A stretch of 42,362 nt of DNA from Candidatus Sulfuritelmatomonas gaucii (lineage in GTDB: Bacteria; Acidobacteriota; Terriglobia; Terriglobales; Acidobacteriaceae): NCBI GenBank assembly GCA_900290245.1, contig OKRB01000113.1, positions 1 through 42,362 of the forward strand. The letters are read 5' to 3'. Made by a program: the position numbers and the translations under genes. The stretch's first letter is position 1, and the number at the start of each line of letters is the position of its first letter. This document shows, piece by piece, positions 15,488 to 22,681 of this stretch. The notes below the pieces were generated by a model. That model was given only the letters and a program-made list of their open reading frames with translations. It was not told the origin of the DNA and did not search any database.

Positions 15488-16441
15488 ATGCCCGAACCGG
15501 AACAAGACAAGAAATTTACAGGGACCACCCTGCGGCTGAAAGTCGGCCTGGCCGAGATGCTCAAGGGCGGCGTCATCATGGACGTGATGAGCGTGGAGCA
15601 GGCGCGCATCGCTGAAGAAGCGGGCGCCGCGTCGGTGATGGCCCTCGAACGTGTGCCGGCGATGATCCGCGCCGAGGGTGGAGTGGCCCGCATGGCTCGG
15701 CCAGCCCTGATCAAGCAGATCATGCAGGCAGTTTCGATTCCCGTCATGGCCAAAGCGCGCATCGGTCACACCGCCGAGGCGCAGATTCTGCAAGAGCTGG
15801 GCGTCGACTACATCGACGAGAGCGAAGTGCTGACGCCCGCCGACGAAGCGCACCACATCGACAAGCACGCATTCAGCACTCCATTTGTGTGCGGCGCGCG
15901 CAACCTGGGCGAAGCGCTGCGGCGGATCGCCGAGGGCGCCGCGATGATTCGCACCAAGGGCGAGGCCGGCACCGGCGACGTGGTTCACGCCGTGCAGCAT
16001 ATGCGGCAGATCACGCGCGAAATGCGCACGCTGACCATTCTCACCGAGCAGGAACTCTACGCCGCAGCCAAAGACTTGCAGGCTCCCTACGAACTGGTTC
16101 ACATGGTTGCGCAGGCCGGCAAGCTGCCCGTGCCCAACTTTTCTGCCGGAGGTATTGCCACGCCGGCAGATGCCGCGCTCATGATGCATCTCGGCGCCGA
16201 AGCCATCTTTGTCGGCTCGGGCATCTTTATGAAGGAGCGCGCCACTCCGCTTGACGTGGAGAACGATGCGAAGGAACGCGAGGAGGCCGTTTCCCGGGCT
16301 AAGGCGATCGTGATCGCCACGACCCATTACAACGATCCGAAGGTGCTGGCCGAGGTCAGCGAACAGGTGACCGGCACTATGAAGGGTCTGGCCGCTGCTT
16401 CAATTGAAGAGGGCCAGTTGCTGCAAACCCGCGGCTGGTAG
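15488..16441 (+). CDS. pdxS: PdxS, pyridoxal 5'-phosphate synthase lyase subunit
   Basis: A 317-residue (beta/alpha)8 protein of the DXP-independent vitamin B6 pathway. It makes PLP from ribose 5-phosphate, glyceraldehyde 3-phosphate and ammonia from the PdxT glutaminase. Expected active-site residues are visible: Asp32 (MDVMSVEQA), Lys89 (VMAKARIGH) and Lys157 near the phosphate loop ([10 protein letters not shown]). Full length. The pdxT gene normally next to it is absent; the following gene is an oxidase subunit, so pdxT must be elsewhere. The strand differs from the flagellar cluster. Confidence 0.96.
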   Translation: MPEPEQDKKFTGTTLRLKVGLAEMLKGGVIMDVMSVEQARIAEEAGAASVMALERVPAMIRAEGGVARMARPALIKQIMQAVSIPVMAKARIGHTAEAQILQELGVDYIDESEVLTPADEAHHIDKHAFSTPFVCGARNLGEALRRIAEGAAMIRTKGEAGTGDVVHAVQHMRQITREMRTLTILTEQELYAAAKDLQAPYELVHMVAQAGKLPVPNFSAGGIATPADAALMMHLGAEAIFVGSGIFMKERATPLDVENDAKEREEAVSRAKAIVIATTHYNDPKVLAEVSEQVTGTMKGLAAASIEEGQLLQTRGW

Positions 16442-16674
16442 CTCCCCCCCCCGGCCGACGCTTCAGAACCAAATACGCACCACATCGCGAGATGCGGGCG
16501 CAGATTCCTCTTTGGACGCGAAAGTGAAAGGCACGACTTGACCTCAGGCGGCCGGGCTGGCTGGCTTCCTGTTGATGGGATGCAAGCAACTTTTCCCGTT
16601 AGCCATCCCACTCGTCTGAATTTGCATGCGTCCAAGTAAAAAGTAAGAATCACCTCATTCCTATGGGGGCTTTG

Positions 16675-17439
16675 ATGCCGTCCATCTTTACGCCCATCCC
16701 GCCGGAGATAGAAAGGAAAGCACCCGGAACCGGTGGCAAACCGCCCGTTGATCGACGACCCACTGGCGGCGGAGGCGGCGGAGGAGACGACGAATGGAAA
16801 AGCCCGCGGCGGGGGCCGCGCGAGGCCTTACATCGAACGCGGGCATTTGTTTTCTGCGCTCTGGCCGGGGACATGATGTTCTTCGTCGTGCTCGTCACGC
16901 TGTTCTACGCGCGCCAGGTCGGCACTCGGATGGACCCCGAGACCTTCCGCCAGATCGGCGACTGGCATCCCGTTCTGCTGCCGCCCATTCTCTTTCTCAA
17001 TACCGCATTGCTGCTGCTGAGCAGCCTGACCATGGAACGAGCCCGCCAGCACATCTTCCGCGAGTTTGATGTCTTAGAGGAATGGCTTGGACTGGGACGG
17101 CCCGCTCTGCGCCGCACCCTGCCCTGGGTAGGGGCCACGCTCGGCCTGGGGCTGTTGTTCCTGATCGGGCAGATCACAGCTTGGAAGCAATTGACCGCGG
17201 AGGGCTTTGCTTTCGATCGCTGGGCGACTCCCGCAAGCTATTTCTTCTACGTGATCACGGGATTGCACGCCGCCCACCTCGCAGTGGGCCTCGTCGCTTT
17301 GCTCTTCTGCCTCTGCGCGCTCACCCGCCTCAAACGGGTGGAATCCCGGCAGATCGCTGTGGACTCGACCACATGGTTCTGGCACGCCATGGCCCTCGCG
17401 TGGCTGGTGCTGTTCACAGTTCTCGTGCTGGGACAGTAG
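16675..17439 (+). CDS. Heme-copper oxidase subunit III
   Basis: A 254-residue membrane protein. A Gly/Pro-rich cytoplasmic N-terminus (about 1-55, with a run of seven Gly) precedes about five membrane helices typical of cytochrome c oxidase subunit III. The conserved stretches FFYVITGLHAAHLAVGLVAL and STTWFWHAMALAWLVLFTVL are clear. Subunit III stabilises proton uptake in the terminal oxidase. No subunit I, II or IV gene is adjacent, so this is an isolated copy. ATG at 16675 is preferred because GGGGGC precedes it; ATG at 16663 is possible. Confidence 0.85.
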   Translation: MPSIFTPIPPEIERKAPGTGGKPPVDRRPTGGGGGGGDDEWKSPRRGPREALHRTRAFVFCALAGDMMFFVVLVTLFYARQVGTRMDPETFRQIGDWHPVLLPPILFLNTALLLLSSLTMERARQHIFREFDVLEEWLGLGRPALRRTLPWVGATLGLGLLFLIGQITAWKQLTAEGFAFDRWATPASYFFYVITGLHAAHLAVGLVALLFCLCALTRLKRVESRQIAVDSTTWFWHAMALAWLVLFTVLVLGQ

Positions 17440-17499
17440 AAAAACAACTATTAGCCGGTAGCTTCTAGCTTCCAGCCTGCAATCCTCGCAGGTCGCGGA

Positions 17500-17527
17500 G
17501 AATCGTAACGCCGGTCTCCTGACCGGT
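17500..17527. repeat. Intergenic palindromic repeat, GAATCGTARCGCCGG family
   Basis: AATCGTAACGCCGGTCTCCT followed by GACCGG: CCGGTC pairs with GACCGG. A related start, GAATCGTAGCGCCGGCC, is at 35930-35945. Confidence 0.45.
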
Positions 17528-17587
17528 TGTCCTCCTTGCCCTCAGCCTTTGGCTCTCAGCTCCTCTTCTTCATCACAATGGCCTTCT

Positions 17588-17905
17588 CTACGCCGTGCGC
17601 CAACCCAACAGCGCGCGCAAACGTTCCCCGATCGTGGGCACTTCAGGGCATGCTAAATAGACCTGACGATTCACTGCCATCAGCAACTGCATGGCATCAA
17701 GCCGCGCATCGTGCGTTGAAAGCGATCCACCCGCATGCGCGAATTCGTCGGCGAGATACTCAATCGCGTGCCCGAGAATCTCCAATGCGCGGCCTGCCTC
17801 GGGCGAGATGCTGCGCCGGCGCCGGTGTGTTTCTCCTCGCGCGGCTTGAGCCACCGGAACGTAAGCCATGAAGGGGTAAGCCGTAATCGTTGTGCTCGAG
17901 CCCAT
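17588..17905 (-). CDS. Conserved hypothetical protein, 105 residues
   Basis: Start chosen at the ATG giving MGSSTTITAYPFMAYVPVAQ; an earlier in-frame ATG at 17989 adds a less likely segment. The C-terminal part (about 40-105) is helical: LEILGHAIEYLADEFAH, then DARLDAMQLLMAVNRQVYL. No known domain is recognised. It stands alone, convergent with the oxidase gene and divergent from the nuo operon. Confidence 0.6.
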   Translation of the reverse strand: MGSSTTITAYPFMAYVPVAQAARGETHRRRRSISPEAGRALEILGHAIEYLADEFAHAGGSLSTHDARLDAMQLLMAVNRQVYLACPEVPTIGERLRALLGWRTA

Positions 17906-18103
17906 ACGCACGATCCTCACCCGTTGCTTCGGCACTATTTCATTTTTTGAATAGAGAACCAAAGTACTGATGCAAAACGGCACACGCACCGAGGCGCCGA
18001 ATCAGTTGGGAAAACTCAAGCGCGCTCAACAGCACAGCAGCAAAATGAGAGGCGCTGAGAGACAACCTAAACACAGCAACCGCTTTCGCGAGCGCGCCTC
18101 GCC

Positions 18104-18132
18104 TTGACGGGATGAGGCTGAAAACCTAATCT
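18104..18132 (+). promoter_or_regulatory. Possible promoter of the nuo operon
   Basis: TTGACG (18104-18109), 17 bp, then TAATCT (18127-18132), about 85 bp before the nuoA ATG. The -35 is good and the -10 poor, so this is a candidate only. Confidence 0.3.
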
Positions 18133-18217
18133 CAAATCAGGATGATGTGTTGGCGGGGATGCTTTCCTCTTCGCCAAATGCTGTGAATTGTATCGATTTT
18201 CTTCCGACTGGGTGGCG

Positions 18218-18628
18218 ATGAATCCAATTCCTTATGTGTGGCAATATCTCCCGCTGTTGATGCAGATCATTGCCGCGATTCTCCTTGGAGTCTTCATCAT
18301 CACCGCATCATGGTTCGTCGGCCGCCACCGCAACACCACCGTCAAGCTCGACGCGTATGAATGCGGCATTCAAGCGGTCGGTGACGCGCGTGGGCGCTTC
18401 AGCGTGCGCTTTTATCTTGTCGCCGTCCTCTTCATCTTGTTCGACGTGGAAGTGGTTTTCATGATGCCCTGGGCCGTTGTCTACCGCCGCCTGCCTGAGC
18501 TGACCGGTTGCTCACGTCTCTTCGGCTTCTGGGAGATGCTCGTTTACCTCGGCTTTGTGGCCGTGGGACTCTACTACATCGTGCGCAAGGGCATCCTCAA
18601 CTGGAGCCATGACAAAGCGGACCTGTGA
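18218..18628 (+). CDS. nuoA: NuoA, complex I subunit A
   Basis: A 136-residue protein with three membrane helices (about 10-32, 63-84, 101-122). The ND3 signature YECGIQAVGDARGRFSVRFY links helices 1 and 2, and FDVEVVFMMPWA follows. It sits at the junction of the membrane and hydrophilic arms of NADH-quinone oxidoreductase. First gene of the operon. Start at MNPIPYVWQ with GGGTGG just upstream; an earlier TTG is less likely. nuoC follows after 26 bp, where nuoB would normally be. Confidence 0.95.
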   Translation: MNPIPYVWQYLPLLMQIIAAILLGVFIITASWFVGRHRNTTVKLDAYECGIQAVGDARGRFSVRFYLVAVLFILFDVEVVFMMPWAVVYRRLPELTGCSRLFGFWEMLVYLGFVAVGLYYIVRKGILNWSHDKADL

Positions 18629-18654
18629 CCAACCGAACGCGATAAGGCTTAGGG

Positions 18655-19158
18655 ATGACAAGTGAAACTAAGACATTGTCCGGCAGGCAGGCAGTCCTTG
18701 AAGGCATGCCCGACCATCCTGCCCTCAAGGCCATTCTTGCCTGGAACGCCGATGCTCTTACCGACGCCAATTTCGCCTACGGAGAGCTGACCCTCACCAT
18801 CGACCCCGAGGCAATCCGCGCCGCTTGCTCCGCCCTCCAGGCCGCAGGCTACAACTTCTTTGAGGATATGACTGCAATCGACTGGTTCCCCACCTCGCCC
18901 CGCTTCCAGTTGAGTTATCACATCCTGTCGCACAAGCTTCTGGATCGCATCCGCCTGCGCGTGATGCTCGGTGAAGCGGATCCCACCGTCGACTCCATTA
19001 CGCCTGTCTGGCCCGGCGCGAATTTTTTCGAACGCGAAGTCTTTGATCTGTTCGGCATTCGTTTCGACGAGCACCCCGACTTGCGCCGCATTATGATGCC
19101 GGACGACTGGAAGGGTCATCCCCTGCGCAAGGATTACCCGGTGGAGGGATACCGCTGA
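18655..19158 (+). CDS. nuoC: NuoC, complex I subunit C
   Basis: A 167-residue, 30-kDa-type subunit of the hydrophilic arm. The conserved end is present: WPGANFFEREVFDLFGIRF, HPDLRRIMMPDDWKGHPLRK and DYPVEGY. It has no cofactor and scaffolds NuoD and NuoB. Its stop overlaps the nuoD start (TGATG). Confidence 0.95.
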   Translation: MTSETKTLSGRQAVLEGMPDHPALKAILAWNADALTDANFAYGELTLTIDPEAIRAACSALQAAGYNFFEDMTAIDWFPTSPRFQLSYHILSHKLLDRIRLRVMLGEADPTVDSITPVWPGANFFEREVFDLFGIRFDEHPDLRRIMMPDDWKGHPLRKDYPVEGYR

Positions 19159-20378
19159 TGAGTGAGAATCCTGGCGCGCCCGTTCTCGAGCTCCCCGCGT
19201 CGGAAAACTCCGTCGAGCGCCGCATGGTCCTGAACATGGGCCCGCAGCACCCGGCGACGCACGGCGTGTTGCGCCTGGTCGTTGAGATCGAGGGCGAAAT
19301 CATTGTCAGCTTGCGTCCCGAGATCGGTTACCTGCACACCGGCATCGAGAAGACCTGCGAGGCCAAGTTCTACCAGCAGGTGGTCCCGCTGACGGACCGC
19401 ATCAATTATCTCGACCCGCTTTCCAATAATCTCTGCTACTGCCTTGCCGTGGAAAAACTGCTCGGCCTCGAAATCCCCGAGCGTGCGCAATGGATTCGCG
19501 TGCTGTTCACTGAGCTGAGCCGCCTCAACTCGCACCTGATCTGGCTGGGCACGCACGCCATGGACATTGGCGCGCTCACCGTATTTCTCTACACATTCCG
19601 CGAACGTGAGGAAATTCTAAGAATCTTCGAAGCAGTAGCCGGCCAGCGCATGATGACCAGCTACTTTCGCATTGGCGGCCTGGCCATGGAGCCACCACTC
19701 GATCTCTTCGATCGCATCCAGGCGTTCATCAATACGTTCCCGGAAAAAATCGACGAGTACTCGAATCTGCTCACCGGCAATCCCATCTTCATCAACCGCC
19801 TAAAAGGGACCGGCTATCTCTCTGCCGCCGATGCCATTGCGTTTGGCGTCACTGGGCCTCCGCTGCGCGCGTCAGGCGTGGATATCGATTTGCGCCGCGA
19901 CATGCCGTATTCGAGCTACGAGAAGTTCCAGTTCAAAGTACCCACTTCGACGGTCGGCGACAACTGGGCGCGATACGAAGTACGGCTGGTGGAGATGCGC
20001 GAGAGCACCAAGATCATCCAGCAGGCGCTCGACGGTATGCCTGGCGGCCCGGTGAAGGCCGACGCTCCAAAGATCGTTCTGCCCGACCGCGAAAAGATGA
20101 AAACCCAAATGGAGGCGCTGATCCATCACTTCAAGATTGTGACTGAAGGCTTCGACGTTCCCGCTGGCGAAGTGTACCAGGCAATCGAATGCGGCCACGG
20201 GCAGATGGGTTACCACATCGTGTCGGACGGCACGGCCAAGCCTTACCGCGTGCACATGCGCTATCCGTCATTCGCCACGCTTCAAGCTTTAGAAACGATG
20301 GTCAAGGGTGGCTTGATCGCCGATCTGGTCGCCGTGATCGGTTCCATCGATATTGTTTTAGGGGAAATTGACCGGTGA
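19158..20378 (+). CDS. nuoD: NuoD, complex I subunit D
   Basis: A 406-residue, 49-kDa-type subunit related to NiFe hydrogenase large subunits. It forms part of the quinone pocket with NuoB. Landmarks: MGPQHPATHGVLRLV near residue 29, GYLHTGIEK, LNSHLIWLGTHAMDIGA, and the C-terminal PSFATLQALETMVKGGLIAD ending VIGSIDIVLGEIDR. Full length. Overlaps nuoC by 1 bp and the next gene by GTGA. Confidence 0.97.
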   Translation: MSENPGAPVLELPASENSVERRMVLNMGPQHPATHGVLRLVVEIEGEIIVSLRPEIGYLHTGIEKTCEAKFYQQVVPLTDRINYLDPLSNNLCYCLAVEKLLGLEIPERAQWIRVLFTELSRLNSHLIWLGTHAMDIGALTVFLYTFREREEILRIFEAVAGQRMMTSYFRIGGLAMEPPLDLFDRIQAFINTFPEKIDEYSNLLTGNPIFINRLKGTGYLSAADAIAFGVTGPPLRASGVDIDLRRDMPYSSYEKFQFKVPTSTVGDNWARYEVRLVEMRESTKIIQQALDGMPGGPVKADAPKIVLPDREKMKTQMEALIHHFKIVTEGFDVPAGEVYQAIECGHGQMGYHIVSDGTAKPYRVHMRYPSFATLQALETMVKGGLIADLVAVIGSIDIVLGEIDR

Positions 20379-20725
20379 CGGCCGCTCGGGTCCACTCACC
20401 GGAAGCTCTCTGGGCCGAGCTGTGGGTCAGCCTCGCTTCCCTGCTCTCGAGCTACACCGCCGCGCATGGTCTCAGCAGCGGTCGTCAGGCCATCATCGAG
20501 CAAGGCGAAGAAAAAATCTGGGTCTGTCACGGCCACAAATGGTTGCGTCTCGAGCGCAGCAACGCAGCGGTAACCTGGATGCGCGAAAATGGAAGCAGAG
20601 GGTCGTTGGAATTGACGGAACACGGCAGCCTGCGTGGTCCTGCCGGCGAAGAAGCACTGGACCTCGCCGCCGAATTCTGGGCACGCGAATTGATGCAGGA
20701 GCACACCAAGGACTTGACGCGATGA
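20375..20725 (+). CDS. Conserved hypothetical protein inserted between nuoD and nuoE
   Basis: A 116-residue protein starting at GTG in the GTGA overlap with nuoD and ending in an ATGA overlap with nuoE, so it is translationally coupled to both. A helical N-terminus (SPEALWAELWVSLASLLSSY) and a helical C-terminus (EALDLAAEFWARELM) surround a central beta-rich part with KIWVCHGHKWLRLE. It has no Cys cluster and no membrane helix, so it is not NuoB or NuoI. Its place suggests an accessory or assembly factor of complex I, which is inference. Confidence 0.75.
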   Translation: MTAARVHSPEALWAELWVSLASLLSSYTAAHGLSSGRQAIIEQGEEKIWVCHGHKWLRLERSNAAVTWMRENGSRGSLELTEHGSLRGPAGEEALDLAAEFWARELMQEHTKDLTR

Positions 20726-21294
20726 GCCCCAACCACCCGAATCCTGAATCGATCCCCGTGTTCTCGCCCCAGCTTGCCGCGCGCTTTGACGCGCTCGTCC
20801 AGAAGTATCCCGTCAAGCGCTCCGCCCTCATTCCCATGCTGCTCTACGCGCAGGATGAGGTCGGCTACCTTTCTGACGCGGTCGTCGCCGAGGTCGCCCG
20901 CCGCATCGGCATCACCGAACTCGAAGTGCGCAACGTTGCCACTTACTACTCGATGCTGCGCTTCAGGCCTGCCGGCCAATTCAATATCCAGGTCTGCACC
21001 AACATCAGTTGCCTGCTGCGCGGCGCCTACGAGGTTTATGAGCGCTTCCAGGAAGAACTCGGAGTGGGTCCGCATGGGGTCACACCTGACGGCGTCTTCT
21101 CGCTCGAAGAGGTGGAGTGTGTCGGCGCATGTTGCTGGGCACCCGCTGTGCAGGTGAACTACGACTTTCACGACGAGCTGAAGCCCGATCTTGTGCCCGG
21201 CATCTTGAGCGGCTATCGCGGCAAGGCTAAGGCTGGCAATAACGGAGCTTCGTCGCTTGAGAAGAAGGCGAACAGCAAGGAGCCGCATGCCTAG
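20722..21294 (+). CDS. nuoE: NuoE, complex I subunit E
   Basis: A 190-residue thioredoxin-like subunit that binds the [2Fe-2S] cluster N1a. The four Cys are in CTNISC and CVGAC. An N-terminal helical bundle precedes it (RFDALVQKYPVKRSALIPML). The C-terminal tail (last 25 residues, Lys/Ser/Asn-rich) is an extension. Its start overlaps the preceding small gene (ATGA), and its end overlaps nuoF by 8 bp. Confidence 0.95.
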   Translation: MSPNHPNPESIPVFSPQLAARFDALVQKYPVKRSALIPMLLYAQDEVGYLSDAVVAEVARRIGITELEVRNVATYYSMLRFRPAGQFNIQVCTNISCLLRGAYEVYERFQEELGVGPHGVTPDGVFSLEEVECVGACCWAPAVQVNYDFHDELKPDLVPGILSGYRGKAKAGNNGASSLEKKANSKEPHA

Positions 21295-22600
21295 GCTCGT
21301 CTCCCATCCCGACGAAGTAAAGATCGTCTCGCGCCGTTTCGGCATGGGCGCAGAAAAGATCGATCGCTATCTCGAGCTCGGCGGCTACGAGGCGGTAATG
21401 AAGTGCCTCGCGCAGGATTCCGATTGGATCATCAACGAGATGAAGGCTTCGAACCTTCGCGGCCGCGGCGGTGCCGGATTCTCGGCGGGCATGAAGTGGT
21501 CGTTCGTCCCCAGGCAGTCCGCCAAGCCCAAGTACATCCTGGTCAACGGCGACGAGAGCGAGCCGGGCACCTGCAAGGATCACCTCATCTTTCTTCACGA
21601 TCCTCATTCCGTCATTGAGGGCACCATCATCGCCGGCCTCGCGGTCGGCGCGAAGATGGGCTTTATCTACCTGCGCGGCGAGTATCGCTATCTTCTCGAG
21701 ATCACAGAGCGGGCCGTCGCCGACGCCTACCAGCGCGGCTTCCTCGGCAAGAACATCTTCGGCTCTGGGAAAGAATTCGAAATCATCACGCAGACCGGCG
21801 CGGGAGCCTACGAAGTGGGCGAAGAGTCCGCGCTCATGGAGTCGCTTGAGGGCAAGCGTGGCGTGCCGCGCATCAAGCCGCCGTTTCCCGCAGTGGTCGG
21901 GCTGTATGGCGGGCCCACGGTCATCAATAACGCCGAGACCATCGCGACCGTTCCCCACGTCATCAATATGGGTGCGGCGGCCTACGCGGCTGTGGGCACT
22001 CCGCGCAACGGCGGAACGCGACTTTTCTCGATCAGCGGTCACGTGGAGCGGCCCGGCGTCTACGAGCTGCCCATGGGCTACAACCTTAAGAAGATGATCT
22101 ACGAAGTAGCAGGCGGGATTCGCGGCGGGCGCAATCTGAAGGCCGTCGTGCCCGGAGGCTCATCGACACCGGTCCTCCTGCCGCAGGAGATCGACATCGG
22201 CATGGACTTCGACCAGGTGGGCAAAGCCGGCTCGATGCTCGGCTCCGGCGGCGTTGTGGTCATCGACGACCAGACATGCATCGTCGAGTTTGCGCTGCGC
22301 ACAATTAGTTTCTACGCGCACGAAAGTTGCGGCTGGTGCATTCCCTGCCGCGAAGGAACTGACTGGCTCAAGAAATCGCTCACTCGCTTTCATGCGGGCT
22401 TCGGCGCGCCCAGCGACATCGACAATATGCAGTACCTCGCCGAAAATATGCTCGGCCGCACCTTCTGCCCGTTGGGCGACGCAGCGGCCATGCCGACCAT
22501 CGCATTCATCAAGAAGTTTCGCAAGGAATTTGAAGATCATTTAAACGGCAAGCCCTGCCCCTTCGCGCGGGAAGGCGTGCTTCAACTGACCGTGGTGTAA
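21287..22600 (+). CDS. nuoF: NuoF, complex I NADH-binding subunit
   Basis: A 437-residue flavoprotein. GRGGAGFSAGMKW at about 59-71 binds NADH/FMN, GAGAYEVGEESALMESLEG follows, and the [4Fe-4S] N3 ligands are in SCGWCIPCREG plus a distal Cys in TFCPLGD. NADH is oxidised here and electrons pass to NuoE and NuoG. Start at MPRLVSHPDEV inside the nuoE end. Confidence 0.97.
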   Translation: MPRLVSHPDEVKIVSRRFGMGAEKIDRYLELGGYEAVMKCLAQDSDWIINEMKASNLRGRGGAGFSAGMKWSFVPRQSAKPKYILVNGDESEPGTCKDHLIFLHDPHSVIEGTIIAGLAVGAKMGFIYLRGEYRYLLEITERAVADAYQRGFLGKNIFGSGKEFEIITQTGAGAYEVGEESALMESLEGKRGVPRIKPPFPAVVGLYGGPTVINNAETIATVPHVINMGAAAYAAVGTPRNGGTRLFSISGHVERPGVYELPMGYNLKKMIYEVAGGIRGGRNLKAVVPGGSSTPVLLPQEIDIGMDFDQVGKAGSMLGSGGVVVIDDQTCIVEFALRTISFYAHESCGWCIPCREGTDWLKKSLTRFHAGFGAPSDIDNMQYLAENMLGRTFCPLGDAAAMPTIAFIKKFRKEFEDHLNGKPCPFAREGVLQLTVV

Positions 22601-22607
22601 CTGGTAG

Positions 22608-22661
22608 GTACGGGCTTTAGCCCGTACATCAATCGAACAAATAAGGCGGGGCTTTAGCCCC
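22608..22661. repeat. Two palindromic repeats between nuoF and nuoG
   Basis: GTACGGGCTTTAGCCCGTAC (22608-22627) and GGGGCTTTAGCCCC (22648-22661) share the core GGGCTTTAGCCC. The first differs at one base from the palindrome at 42211-42230. They break the otherwise tight operon and may form an mRNA hairpin, but no T-run follows, so they need not terminate transcription. Confidence 0.75.
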
Positions 22662-22681
22662 CGAGGGACCACAAACACCGA

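Noticed and set aside
15410..16327. Long open frame antisense to pdxS
   Set aside because: It mirrors the coding bias of pdxS in a G+C-rich genome and has no recognisable protein features.
20375..20725. The gene between nuoD and nuoE as a divergent NuoB or NuoI
   Set aside because: It has one Cys only and no Fe-S binding pattern, so it cannot replace either subunit.
22608..22661. Hairpins after nuoF as a transcription terminator
   Set aside because: No T-run follows and the operon clearly continues into nuoG.
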